In this document: piece by piece, positions 1-11,713 of the stretch
How positions within the stretch are numbered: position 1 is the stretch's first letter
Layout: every line of letters begins with the position of its first letter
Assembly (NCBI RefSeq): GCF_000006405.1
Contig: NW_003205107.1
Coordinates: 106,115 to 170,114 of the forward strand
DNA from: Perkinsus marinus ATCC 50983
Taxonomy: Eukaryota > Perkinsozoa > Perkinsida > Perkinsidae
Length of the DNA stretch: 64,000 nt
Reading direction: 5' to 3'
Position numbers and translations under genes: made by a program
Notes under the pieces: model-generated
Seen by the model: the letters and a program-made list of their open reading frames with translations, nothing else
Database searches by the model: none
Told to the model about the DNA's origin: nothing

Positions 1-348
1 AGACTGAAATTAGAGAACACAAGTAGACCCGCAATAAGGGAAATGATCAGTGTTTCAATGTTGGTACATGCCTAGGTGAAGTCGGAACACCCGAACCAGG
101 CCGACTGTTGTTCCACGGTGGACTCACTCTCTCCCTTAATGCCGATACACGCTTTGACCGACGATCTGCCAACCGCAAGGCATAGCGAGTAGCTTCCTAA
201 AGAGAACAACATGATGGTGATGTGGCAAGATACACACAAAGTCAACAACGCGGATTGATGACAATGAGCAACTCGCGGAACATTTTTGTGGCTTCTGATC
301 CACGTCTAACCCAAGTCGTAAAGTTTTATCATCAGCTTAGGAGTGCTA

Positions 349-2125
349 TCAGTACATTATGATGGTAGTCGTGCAACAAGTACTAAACTCATGCCTCCTA
401 AGCTGAGGAAACTTGGCGCTGACCTCAGATTCGTTCCCCTCAGTCGGGAGCTTTCTCCGTAGTCGCTCGATTTCCACGTAGGCTTTCCCAAGTTCAGCTT
501 TACAGTCCTCGAGCTCTGCCGAGGACCGCTTCTTCTCGCGAGCCTCTCCAATGCGCTCCATATTGATGGTCCTCTCACGGTCGATCCTGCCAACCCACTG
601 AATGAGGTTTACACTCGAGAGCAGCTACATGTAGCTCAGCCGCTCATTGAGACCCTTTATGATTGCATCACGAGACTCCAAGGCCTTCAATAGGACCTCC
701 TTACGGACCGAGGCTAGCCCTTCTCTCTGATCAACCTCAACAGCAGCAGCAGACTGTACCTTCCGGTCAACACTATGCAAACACACTGTGCAAACCTGTC
801 AGGTTTGCATACAGACTAATGCTGGAGAAAGGGCTCCCCTATTATTCTGAGCGACCCCATTGGTGAAAGTGTCGAGTTCCAGAAGGGAAATGACTCCTTC
901 TCAGATTCCACATCGTCACCATGCTATCACATATACTCCCTCACTTTGATTTCAGCGCCCGCTTTTTCGTCGTCTTCTTTTTCCAAGTTCAATATAATAT
1001 CTCGTTCGCGCATTTCATTTCGGAGGTGCTGCAGTTCCAATGACTGCTGACGAACTTTCTCATCTCTTTCTCTCAAGGACTGGGTCTGGAGGGAAGCATT
1101 CTAATAAATTCAATTCAACAACCGCCGTCAGAAGAAAAAACAGCGTTACTGGGGTTCGAACCTGGGACCTCTCACCATTGCCCTTATGTATTTCTCAGAT
1201 CGTGCAGCCCTTTCCTCAGCAGCTCTAATCCTATCAGCATGGACAGCCTCCCCCTGTCTAACATCACTCAGTTTCACCTGTCACTGGTGATCGCCTCAAT
1301 ACACCACGTGTCATCTTTTACTTCCATTCGTCGTAGAGATACTCGTAACTCCTCAGCCTCGCGTGCCTTCATCTCAAGTTCTCTATACCGCACCTCGTGC
1401 ATTCTATTGCATTTCTTGAGTGCATTGGCGTTCTTTCGATCCATAGTCTCCACAGAACGCTGTAGGGCCTAGGTACTCAACCATTATTCATTTGAATGCT
1501 AAGCCGTCCTTCGTTCAAGACGGCGCTAGAGTATTCGACAACAACAACAGCAACAACAACAACAACAACACTGGTGACCCGACGTTTACACCCATCCTGC
1601 TGAGCTGCTTCTCCTGATCAGCTATCTTCTCCCTGAGCTCCGCTATCCACGAACTTTGCATAGATATCTGCAATTCCACTCGAAGGACAGCTGGCACTTT
1701 TTCAGACCACCGCGAAAATGTGCACATGGTCAACTATGTGTGTTGGTGATAATATGGAAATGCTGAAGGAATTCTCATTAGTTTCTGTACACTCGACCAG
1801 GATCGGTATCGGTGAGGAAACTCCTCAGCTCAGTTGAGGAAATCGATAACATATTCCAAGTTGGAATAGGTTGGAATTTCCAACCGAGCGGATGCCAGAC
1901 GGCTAAGGACTTCCACAGTCGCTGTTGCAACGAAGTGAACATGAACAAGCTCTTGACATCCCATAGACAGGACAGTGAGTATGATAGTTGGTGAAACGAA
2001 TCATATTCGAGTACCCTACTCAACGTGTAGGTGTATCTTACTTGATCGAGGAGCGCCACCTGGCCATCCTCCAGTCTCGCGTTCAATTCCAGGAGGAGAC
2101 TACTTTCTACCACAGGGGCCTGCAT
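349..2125 (-). CDS. Coiled-coil protein, multi-exon (partial reconstruction)
   Basis: Several minus-strand open segments read as one heptad-rich, charged protein: a start segment at 2042-2125 (M-Q-A-P-V-V-E...) that ends at a GTAAG donor, then helical stretches near 1563-1700, 1239-1470, 960-1110, 660-740 and 349-600 (for example ELREKIADQEKQLSR and ELEDCKAELGKAYVEIERLRR). The last open segment stops at 349. Exon joins were not all resolved, so the span is a gene-level estimate and the 3' end could differ. One intron (about 1700-2041) holds a copy of the intron-associated TIR element described below. A CAA microsatellite lies near 1540-1572. No catalytic domain is visible; a structural or cytoskeletal role is only a guess. 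The gene lies downstream of the carboxylase fragment on the same strand. Confidence 0.5.
1543..1572. repeat. (CAA)n microsatellite
   Basis: A run of CAA/CAG triplets. On the minus strand it gives TTG triplets, seen as a poly-Leu/Val stretch in the open frames, just after the end of a coiled-coil exon. Most likely intronic. Confidence 0.7.
1707..1860 (-). mobile_element. Intron-associated TIR element, copy 1
   Basis: Read on the minus strand this segment aligns along its length with the copies at 8209-8374, 10915-11099 and 49039-49200. It shares the start (TTGGAATATG), the middle (CTCAACTGAGCT then GAGTTTCC) and the end (GTTGACCATGTGCACATTTTC). It lies inside an intron of the coiled-coil gene. 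The ends have decayed and no target duplication could be recognised. Confidence 0.6.
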
Positions 2126-2129
2126 GCTA

Positions 2130-3490
2130 CCGATCTCAACCTGCGTGACCGACTCTCGCCACTAAAACCAGTGTGTTGTAGACTTCACAGAGTGTTGTAA
2201 AATCAAGCGCACCAATAAGCTGAAGACTCTGTGCAGTTCTGCGCAATTATGAATCCTTGGCCTAGCCTGATGCTAATTTATGATCCTGCAAGAACTGTCA
2301 TGAATAGATTTTCATAATTTCACTAATCGTTAATTTGAGTCGTAAACTAGTGAACTCCTTAGTACGTCGGCTACCTCTTTATGTGATTTCCCCTCAGACA
2401 TTGCATAAGAACCTAGCTGAACTGTAACATCCAATACTAAAGTCAACATTATAGTCGTGCAAAACGTTGGAGTGCTGCGTCAATCGGCATGCTGAATGCA
2501 TCGTCACTTCCTATCACTCACGTAAGGCTCAGAGACCTGAGTTTCTCGCTACAGTGCCGCACAAGAGTTATTATAAGAGGACGACTAAAAGGACCATCGG
2601 CGGCTTAATACTGACAATAGAAGTTCTCCACATACCACTCCAAGGGGAATTGTGCTCACTTCATAACTACCACCATCCAACGTCCCACACCAGACTTCAA
2701 AATGGTCTGGTAATAGGAATAGGGGGAAAATTGTGAAGAGGGAAAAATCGCACGCAAGCCGATTTTTTCCATCTACTGAAGATGAATGAATAAAGTCCAA
2801 TTCCGAGCGTATTGTGTTGAGTGTTTTGAGCGGTCCCATGAGACTGAATCAGCAATCAACTTGAGCACTTAGCCGAAAACAGATACTGCCGAGTGGACAA
2901 CAATATGGACAAGTTCACCTTACCATTGGGACCTCAGCTCTTATGAGAACTGACCTAATGCTGGATATGAGTGAACAATACCATTAAAATGGAATCATAA
3001 GTATAAACTATAAACTCAGAGCATGAGGACCACCGAGGGAGAAGTCTGATGAGGAGTGTAAACTGGTAAGCGTGAACAGCTTCGAATATCATCCTCGGTT
3101 GAAGGGGTATCTTAACGCGATTTCCTGAAACAGCAAACCCTACCATCATAGGATTGAGGAGACTACAAACCACGGGGCGTTGCTCAACGACCGACTCTAT
3201 CACGTATTGGAATGGTAAGTCGTAAATTCATCAGAGCTTATATATCGCCTGTATCCGCAGCTATACTCGTGGGGGAAATAACTCGGTCGTACTAAGTCGA
3301 CCTTAGCGTTAGAAGGAGTTTTCTCTTCCTGGCTGATTCATTCGCGACACGAGCTCTCCTCTAAATGTTACGTAAGATTGCCGACGGAAGCCCCGGGGAT
3401 TTTACGACATACAGTATGCTATCATCAGGAAGATTCCAATACAATATAGTCATCATAGTGTTGGTGGATAGTTCATCTCTATTCTTCGCC
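2130..3490. other. No firm gene; one possible minus-strand exon
   Basis: Between the coiled-coil gene and the carboxylase 3' end nothing is recognised. A minus-strand open frame at 2955-3203 (82 codons) has mixed, protein-like composition but no family resemblance, no clear splice partners and no neighbour that explains it. It is noted here rather than called as a gene. Confidence 0.3.
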
Positions 3491-3491
3491 A

Positions 3492-3592
3492 ATTCGGCGT
3501 CACTACATCTTCAACTGAGCATTGATCCTCGTTAATGCTCAGTTGAAAATGTGTACGCATAAACATAATTAGAAACAGTAGTGACGCCGAAT
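3492..3592. repeat. Nested palindromic element (MITE-like)
   Basis: Perfect 15-bp inverted repeats ATTCGGCGTCACTAC (3492-3506) and its complement (3578-3592) enclose a second perfect hairpin: CAACTGAGCATT (3512-3523) pairing with 3534-3545 across a 10-nt loop. It lies just downstream of the carboxylase gene. The architecture suggests a tiny non-autonomous TIR element or a structured 3' element. Confidence 0.6.
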
Positions 3593-3639
3593 CGACCTCA
3601 CGATGCGCACAATATGAAACTCGAACAATAGAGATCAAC

Positions 3640-6600
3640 TATTGACTAACATAGGAATTGACACAATGCTCCTGCTGCTGTTCACAACAACACATACCTA
3701 GCTCCAGTGCTCGAGACGCAGCGTCGCCTGCGTGTGAGTATCTCAGGTCCAGGGGAGAAGGGGGTGGGCGATCCGTTAGTGCTAGGCCCAGTAGACACAG
3801 AGAAAGCGTCAACCGACACAGAGCGGGCTGAACGCAACCAATAGATGCAAACCGTAAATCGAAGCGCACTTACGTTTAGTGGTATTTCCTTGAACAGCAA
3901 CCGACAGTCTTCGTGGCACTCCACAACTGCTTTGAAGGGCCGCCAGTGCAGCTACGGTTGAACGAGCAGTACTGCTGTTAGACGCTAGCTCAAGTACACG
4001 AGACTGGATATGAGTACGGCGAACCACAGCGAAACGATGGGAAAAGGCCGCCACCTGAAATCCATTTTCCAATTTTCTGCTTTTATTACAACTCCTGTCA
4101 AGTCGACTACTAACCTTATGGGACTCCTGGCCGTATTGTTGTGCCCATTGAGCTACTTTCATATCATCATCGATATCAACACCATCGTCTTTGGCCCAGG
4201 CCATAATGCATCGCTCCGCCTCAGAAAGTGCAGTTGACGGCGATAAGGTTACATATCTAATACACATACAACGATCGACGTCCGAACGTCAGAGTTCGAT
4301 ATGCACTATCTCCACGGTTGTACTGTGTATATTCTAATTGCTGATCGATACTACACCACCCCTTATCTATGCCCTTCACAATGAAGGGCTATGGATGAAG
4401 CCAGGCTTGAAATCATACGACTTAGGTATACGCTCCACAGTTTCCTTTACTCAAACAATAGACGAGATTCAAGGTAAAGCCGAGATAATTCTTGCGCGGA
4501 AACAAGCTACTGAACCATGCGACAGAACCAACACTCTCACTATTCCCCAAGGCAACAGTCCCTACTGACATCATCATCATCACGATGAGCCCAAACTTGC
4601 TGTATTCACTGCAACAACAGTCTTACCTCCTCCTGAGGGCATAAACAGCCATCCGCCGTTGGAATGACCAATAGATCCTCATCCTCGTCTCAGTGAAAGG
4701 CAACACATCCTGGATAACGCCCTTCTTAACAGCTCTATATGGCGTATCTTGCAGCTCTGCAAACTTCAATGCCACCTAAACTTGGTATCTTAACTATGAT
4801 GACGCTACTCTTAACGACGTACCCTCTTGTAATCGGGCATGAGCTCATCGACACGTTTTACTATCAATGACTGCAGGGAAAGCTTCTCATCCGCTGATTC
4901 TGATTCATCAATCTAAAGCAGTCACCATCACCATAGCAACAACAGTAATAACATCTACACCACAGTGAGTTTGATAGACAAATCATAACACGTGGCCTTA
5001 TTTGGGATTTTCACAAGTAAATCGCAAAGAAAAGTGTGCCGCTGTAGTTTGAAACCCAGGGCAGTTGATTCACATAACTGTATATTCTCACCGAAGAGTT
5101 TCAGGCTAGGACGATGATGACCACCAAGAACTGACGAAACATGATAAACCGTTTGTTCGTAGCAACATTAATCCCTTTCTCCATAAAGATTGTTGTATAT
5201 GTGATCAACAACTACCTGTCTTTGCCACTCAATGATTTGCTCGTCCAGTCGTTTTATCGTCTGAGTGACCTCGCGGTTATCTCGGAATTTAACTTTACAA
5301 AACCCCGCCGGTTCAATGATGTTCATCTTAGACGTAGGGTCGGCGAAAACCTGGGAAAATGTTCGCACTCAGATTAGAACCCGGGCCAACTTCATCAAAT
5401 AATCCGACCCGACCGCATAACGATTACACCATTACTACCACAATATTATTAGGAGCGATCTGCTTGTCAATGACGACCCAAGAGCCTCCTCTGAGTTCTC
5501 CAAATGGTGGAATATAAGTAAGCACGCTAACATCATGAGCTTCACAGGCCACCAAAGCATCGACAATACGCGATCCCTCTTTCAGTATCTCCTTGTACCT
5601 ACACAGTAAAACAATAACCCCACATCACACTGCTGATACTAATCCTACATATCCCGCATACCGCCTGAGAAACCTCTCCAATTAGCCACGATAAGAATTG
5701 CCTTCAATCCCTCTTGAGCAAAGTCTCTGAGGGAACAAGACAATTCGATCGACTTCCACAGAAAATACAATACTGTTTATCGAAGTTCCACTTGTTTTAC
5801 ATATCACATGGAAAACGGACCACGAGTTTAACGCGTTATTCACTGCTCAAGTGCAGAGTAGAATGTGAACGGATGAAACTTCATTATATTGTGTGGCGGC
5901 CACCACTAGCTCCACTGTGATTTCGTTACTGTGCAATATCGATATCCTACGAGTTCACCTGAGAGCCTCATAAGTCTTCCTCGCCGAATCAGGGAACCAC
6001 ACCTGGCCTGCCTCCGACACTGAATTGGGTGGGAACTCGCACTGAGAGGTAGAAGAGTTGAAATAGCTCAATAACGACTTGATGATAATAATACATCGAT
6101 TGGTTTCCCTTCCTCATCTAGATGTTTGGTAGTGGTCCTGTTCTCGGACAAGACTACGCCAACTGGGATACCTAGCAAGATTCCATCACATGAACAACTT
6201 CAAATATATATCGCTAAATGAGAACTCATTTAACACCATTATAGCACCATGAAGGTCTTTCTACACTTACTCATTTGGTAACATTAAAACGTCAGTTCTC
6301 TGTTACGAAGACACAATACCTACCTCCTAAACGGCCTCTACCAACCACAGCAGCCTTGGCGAATCCTGCTCTGAACTCAGTGAATGTGCCCACGTCCAGA
6401 ATACCCGGTTCAAGACCATGCAGAGTCGGCCGGCCAGCACAGAGCCATCGGGGATCGTGATTCATACCAGGCTGGAACAAGATGGTTATCAGGCAACTCT
6501 ACTCATTTTAAATTTCCGAAAATGCCCCATGCGAGGCCCTGTCGTCATTGCTACTATACTGAGCACGGGTTAAGTCAGAAATTCATATGAGCTACAACGC

Positions 6601-8530
6601 ATGCATTTCACAGTCCCATAAACGACATGATAAATTTGAAAAGTTTCCCATAACTTTTCCACTTACAACATATTTGATTTCCCGTTCAATAGGATCGATA
6701 TTCTCAAGAGCCTCTTGTCGCATCCCCGCAGTTGTTGAAGTGATGACCAACTCCAAGTATCCAAGAATTCGTTCAAATCCTTCCTGTTCTGCTTTAACTC
6801 TCCAATATACATCACCAGCGCCCGAGAGGTGAGCTGCATCTAGACTTTTACATGCGCCTGGATAAAATAGAATCGCATATGTACATTGGAGGTTCACCCG
6901 ATCTACGCGAAGTGGTGTAATACTCCATGTGAAAAACGCGATATAATGTGAATTGACCCGGAAAAATTACAAAAACACATGCGCGTTTTTCGCTAGTGTT
7001 TTTCACATCACGAGTAGAGCTCTATTACCTCCTTCAGCGATGCTTGATAGGGACTCAACAGAGTAGGCGCAGTCCGGGACATCCACCAAAACAACCTGCA
7101 AATTTATTATCATCAATTTCACCATCACTCGAGTAGTAACTTACCCGTCTCAACGCCCCACACAGGAGAGCATTAGACCCTCTGGCACCTGTACCGCTTA
7201 TGAGCGATATCGTGGGTAGACACTTTGCTGCGTTCGAGGCCGCCGCCAGGAAGGGAGCTGAGTTATGCACGTGAGATCGTGGGAGCCGCCTCGAGGTGAG
7301 TCGGGCACACAGAGGAGACAATAATAATATTTCTACTCAAGTTCAGCGAGAGACTCGTTTCGTAATCTGTGTGCTGCCAGAGCATGATTTTTATAACACA
7401 TTCAAAACCGCCGTAATAAAATTCTAATGATCGAACTACCATGGGCGATCCGCTACAAAATTAAACCTGCATTATGTCATCGTCATACTTCGCTTTACTT
7501 ACCAATAATCCCACTATTCTTGCGAGAACGCTGCGATGCGTTGGTATTAGATCCCATAACCACGTTAACGAAAGGTGTCTTATGCTCCTGAGCCAGCTGC
7601 AAAATCTGGCATCTGAGGAAGGCGTTACAATATTCCACTTCAACGAGCGCCAACTCACAGGTTCATTTGCCTTGTACGGCTGGTGTCCAGTGAGCGAGTT
7701 TCCATTGACATGTAGAAGAAAACGGGTTCAATACTCGTAGGGACTCTCGCGGTCACTCGAAAAATTGCAAGGCCGGAAAATGAGGACGACGTGTGTTCAA
7801 CTACAAGAAGCAAGACTGCAGCGAACGACAGCACTGCTGTACTCACACGTATAGGAGCCTTCGGCATACTGTAAACGTTTGGAGGAAACCTCATTAGAAG
7901 CCGTTGTGGGAAAACTGAGTTCCTCTATCTGAAAAAAATTACACCCATGTGCGATGATAGTTAACTTTCTCATAAAATCCAATTTGAAGACTTCTGTTTT
8001 GATCTAGTGTGAAGCAGTAGACATGCACGTGGTCACTAACGCATACTGATGACAATTCTGATGAAATTCGTAGATTTTCCTCGCCGTTTTTTTGCACACT
8101 TTTACCCCAATTCATGCATAGAACTCCGTGATGCAATGAGGAAACTCCTGAGCTAATGAGAGCAAATATATTCCGATACAGTTCTATCACGGATGGCTTA
8201 AAAACGAGCAGTGTTGTGATATATGTTCGCTTTCCTCACCTGACCCTAGAAGTTTCCTCGCTAATTATACACGTTTATATACAAATAGGTAGACAGAAAC
8301 CAACCAGAATTTCCCAAAATTTTCATACTGTCACCAACATATGTTGTTGACCATGTGCATATTTCTCCACACTGAAAGTGACATACACCGTATTGAAGCT
8401 CACCATGACGTAGGACTCATTGAAAGGCTTCTCGGCTCTCCTCTGCCACTGTAATGCGACAGCATCCCGTAGCGCCACTAGAGCTCTGTTCACTTCTTCC
8501 ATTCTACTGTTGCAGCAGCCTATGAATTGG
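3640..8530 (-). CDS. Acetyl-CoA carboxylase, central plus carboxyltransferase region (N-terminally incomplete)
   Basis: Small minus-strand exons spell the eukaryotic multifunctional ACC in order. About 8404-8530 is end of the central domain. 7850-7928 has a KRLQYAEGSYT segment. 7480-7660 has LAQEHKTPFVNVV, like the LARELGIPRIY region. 7060-7260 has TISLISGTGARG then RVVLVDVPD. 6660-6897 is the GFERILGYLELV region. 6290-6480 has HDPRWLCAGRP and VVGRGRLGG. Near 6170 is GIPVGVVLSENRTTTK; 5945-6035 has AGQVWFPDSARKTYEA; 5640-5710 has ILIVANWRGFSGGM; 5455-5598 has IPPFGELRGGSWVVID; 5185-5368 has FADPTSKMNIIEPAG; 4665-4790 has VALKFAELQDTPYRAV then IYWSFQRRM. 3860-4270 is the C-terminal tail. These match the N- and C-subdomains of the carboxyltransferase, which moves the carboxyl group from biotin to acetyl-CoA. 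No biotin carboxylase or biotin-attachment (MKM) segment is present, and the plus-strand gene P1 starts at 9122, leaving no room. The 3' end position is approximate. Confidence 0.82.
6927..7008. repeat. Short TIR element
   Basis: Perfect 11-bp inverted ends, ATGTGAAAAAC at 6927-6937 and GTTTTTCACAT at 6998-7008, with inner inverted copies (AAAAACGCG and CGCGTTTTT). It sits between two carboxylase exons, so is probably intronic. Confidence 0.5.
8014..8181 (-). mobile_element. Intron-associated TIR element, copy 2 (inverted)
   Basis: On the minus strand it matches the family: TCGGAATATATTTGC, then AGCTCAGGAGTTTCCTC, then CAGAATTGTCATC and TGACCACGTGCATG. It lies head-to-head with copy 3 (28 bp apart), and both are inside the carboxylase intron bounded by the donor at 8403 and the acceptor at 7929. 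Confidence 0.6.
8209..8374 (+). mobile_element. Intron-associated TIR element, copy 3
   Basis: 166 bp with imperfect 17-bp inverted ends: CAGTGTTGTGATATATG at the left, and at the right CATATTTCTCCACACTG, whose complement is CAGTGTGGAGAAATATG. Flanking 8-mers (AAAACGAG and AAAGTGAC) agree at only part of their positions, so any target duplication has decayed. The copy lies in the carboxylase intron 7929-8403. Confidence 0.7.
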
Positions 8531-8558
8531 AGACAACCAAAGTGAGCAGCAAAGACAT

Positions 8559-8598
8559 TAGGGCGTGCGCTAAAATAAACACTTTAGCGCTCGCCCTA
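8559..8598. repeat. Palindrome (possible collapsed TIR element)
   Basis: TAGGGCGTGCGCTAAA at the left pairs with TTTAGCGCTCGCCCTA at the right with one mismatch and an 8-nt loop. It lies just upstream of the first recognisable carboxylase exon. Confidence 0.5.
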
Positions 8599-9121
8599 GT
8601 CGTTATAGCTCCCAGGCTGGGAGTCCCAGCTGTTGGTTCTATCCTTCAGAAGTTCATTGATCTCCTTTGAGTGTCTCAAACGTCAATCACCTTGAATGCT
8701 GTCTGTTAGAGTAGTGGTGATTCTTAAACAGTGGCGTTACATTAACCTCGTTGGCATTACAGTGGTCTGAGCTCACAGTGCCTAGGGCATCCGGTTATCA
8801 TCGAAATAACACTTCTACTGTGCATAATGCATTGATAGCTTGTTTGGGTCATGTGTGCTTGCTAATGCTCTTGACTCATTTCCCAATGCTATACCTATTA
8901 CTGAGAGAGTTAGCTGAACGATCGTTGGAGTACGATGTCCAGTGTTACACTTCGGTTACATTCTCTGTGTGTGTCAATGTCGGATTGGAGTTAAACACAT
9001 ATAAAATATTCGGTTTCTCATTCGCATAGTCTACTTCGCGTCGCAATATTAGGCGACCAACATCTCGCATGTATTAGTTGTTTCTAGCTCAGTAACCGGT
9101 TTCAACTTCGGCCCGGCTCCA

Positions 9122-11345
9122 ATGATCTCATTGTCAACGATCATAGTCCTATGGTCTGCCGTCATAGTAGTGTTCGCAGCGGTCACTGATCCTACTGCTG
9201 CCCGACACGAGTTTCTTAGGAACGGCACCGTTGAGGTCGATACTCGCAGCTAGCCAATCATCGATTCCCCACAACTCAGATATTAGAATACCAAGCACTA
9301 CCAGGATACAAAGCTAATGATGAAATAGAGATATACTTTGGTGAATATCGAATAGCATGTGAGGACACTAAGCGATGATTTCCCTTCCTTATTTCTCTAT
9401 CCTCTCCATCAGCATGGTTCGTATCGATGGCACCATGGAACATCTACCATGGTGGCCTTCAGTTCAGATGTAGGAGGACCAATTACACGTGAGGGTCTAT
9501 AAGGCATTCTAATGAGAGTGAGGTGTGGTAGGTATACTATAGATTATAATGCCAAGTTTGATTTCAATATTACACACTTTCTCGTGCCAACAGAACAATA
9601 CCAAGGCGATACCGATGAGGACGGCTTCCCAACAGGCATGTCCCTCGAACATTGCATCAAGCAAACCCGGTCAGATCACATGAATGCCTAGGTTCAGAGG
9701 TTCTTAAAGCAATCCGAACTCTAGCTGGTGGTGCTCACGAGGATTTGGACAACGAGATTAAGAACATGACGAAATTCGAATATGGTTGGAGTGTTATCAA
9801 AGCTCTTAGAATGGCTCTATCGGGTAGTGAGCTATGTCGAGAATCAATGCACAATACGTCAATGACACACCGTAACACATCGGACTACTCGTAATACGCT
9901 CACAGCATTATGAATGAACAGCGTATATGTCATTCAGAACAATACTACGGAATAAGTATCGCAGTCGTATTGCATGAGATTGCCCAACTCGTCTACCCAC
10001 TCCTTTCGCAGGTGATATGATACCCGGCCTTGAGTGGCGTAACTTTGGTATATTGAGACTCAGAGATTTCTGGCCAGATGAGTACACCAACCGCACCAAA
10101 GTCGTCTTCACCCTAATTGCTGGTTGATGCAAGAGTCCTCAGGTTGGCGTCATGACCGGTGAGCAGTTTGACGAGCTGAAGCGTTGGTTCGTTGAGGACT
10201 GGGCTAGATCCAGAGACACCTTTGATCCTATCACTATCATCAATGCCGATACAGGGGGTCGCATTTGGATGAGCCGTATGTGCCATGATCTGGTCGAGTA
10301 CGGTTTCAAGAGGTTGGCCGAGATGAAAGTGAACACACCTCCAAATGGAAGCCTTTTAACACTTGCACAATATCATGTCCCCCACGGGTCAATGCTTGAG
10401 AATTTGAGTTTGTCCTCTTTCTTCAAGCAACAGAGTGTAATCAGCCTCAGCGAAATGATCGTTGTCTAGGTCCCACTACGGCCGGAAAGACCACTGCTAA
10501 GAGACCACATCACAGTGTATATAAAACCCGGCTCTTTGAAGCCTCTAGATGTTCGATCTAACGCATTCAACCGGAGAGCGGTGGCGCGCTTCATGCGAGT
10601 TTACCTCTCATTCATACCCAAGCTCAGAGACCAGTTCATTCATGCCCGTGATCTGCTCAGAAAAGTATTCATATGATGAATTTCGTGGCGCGTGAAGTTT
10701 CTCTGCTATAGATTATTGCCATGGACCTCGTGCCAGTGGGCTACCTCATGGGGCAATACTATGAGGCTGAGGTCGTGTCTCCTCTCGTGAACTACTGCTA
10801 TGTGCCATTGCGTATGCCCCGTACACTGGCGAACGGCACTGTTGTTTTTGGCCAAGTTGATGCCATGAATAACAACCGTTCACTGTGCGCGTTGAAGAAC
10901 AGCGATGTGGTGAGCAGTATTGGTATATATGTTCGCCTTCCTAAGCTGAGCGTAGGAGTTCCCTCGCTAGTTGTAGAAGCTTACATACGAATTCGGGTAC
11001 AAGTGTACATAAAGCGATGCGAATTTCCCCGAACTCCCTCAGAATTTTCATATTGTCATCAACACATGTAGTTGACCATGTGCATATTTTCCCACAGTGG
11101 TGGTGAGAACCCTTCGAGTTTCACTTGATACCAATGCTGCTGGTCCGTTACTCAGTTCATCTCAGGAGCTCCACAACGTAACTCTCACAGTTGAGGATCG
11201 TCTCATCATGCTTGAGAATTACATCGATGCGTTCTTCAATGCCAGCGAGAGAAGACCTCGTTCCCGCTGGATATTTGCGTGCGTGTCCGGTACACTCCTA
11301 AGCCTCCTATTAACCACTGCCCACCTCCTGAACAGACGTTGTTGA
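9122..11345 (+). CDS. P1: uncharacterised secretory-pathway membrane protein (paralogue of P2)
   Basis: Ten exons can be placed: 9122-9235, 9280-9358, 9413-9488, 9532-9635, 9692-9823, 10012-10100, 10143-10328, 10470-10664, 10712-10909, 11166-11345. They give 450 residues in a continuous frame, and every junction is supported by the paralogue P2. The product starts with a hydrophobic signal segment (MISLSTIIVLWSAVIVVF), carries several N-glycosylation sequons (NGT, NYT, NIT, NVT) and ends in a hydrophobic segment followed by RR, suggesting a type I membrane protein with a large lumenal domain. Conserved blocks include YTIDYNAKFD, LEWRNFGILR, IWMSRMCHDLVEYG and VGYxMGxYYE. I do not recognise the family. 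Intron 4 (9636-9691) uses GC-AG. Intron 9 (10910-11165) carries a TIR-element insertion with an 8-bp target duplication over its 5' splice site. Confidence 0.85.
9403..9563 (+). repeat. 161-bp tract identical to 12000-12160
   Basis: This block covers the end of intron 2, all of exon 3, intron 3 and the start of exon 4 of P1. It matches P2 at every base, including the intron. The sequence on both sides differs strongly (at 9564 versus 12161 the copies part at once). The pattern indicates recent gene conversion between P1 and P2. Confidence 0.9.
10915..11099 (+). mobile_element. Intron-associated TIR element, copy 4, with 8-bp target duplication
   Basis: 185 bp, starting CAGTATTGGTATATATG and ending CATATTTTCCCACAGTG (complement CACTGTGGGAAAATATG). 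It is flanked by perfect 8-bp direct repeats GTGGTGAG at 10907-10914 and 11100-11107. The duplicated target is the exon 9/intron 9 boundary of P1 (GTG codon plus GTGAG donor), so the donor site exists twice. TIRs of the CAxTG type with an 8-bp duplication resemble hAT-superfamily MITEs. Confidence 0.9.
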
Positions 11346-11713
11346 TGCCTCTAACATTTCTCATCCATGGTGTTGCTCAATCACCCAGTAATCGTAGTTC
11401 TCGATAATCAGGTTGCCTCATGCAGTACAACAAATCAGCATTACCGACTCTCGTTACCACCGCATACTTGCATGACGTACTCCTGTGAGGGGACTCCCAC
11501 AACTCGAACCTCTCGCTTGTTCACTTGAATGTCCTCGATATGAATGATTATTATTCGAGATTTCAATCCCTCACGATTGCCCATGGGTAGATCTGTTCAC
11601 GAAGTTTTTCAAACTCCCCGTACATACTTTCTCTATACAAGCCAGGATCATGAGCGCGCACCATCCGCGTATTGTTTTCGCGACCAGGGCTTGTTGAAGG
11701 TTGATTCACTGCA

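Noticed and set aside
1135-1210. tRNA-like GGTTCGAACC box (and GATTCGAACC at 31904-31913)
   Set aside because: Only a T-arm/B-box is visible on the minus strand; no matching acceptor stem, D-arm or anticodon arm. At most a tRNA-derived SINE remnant.
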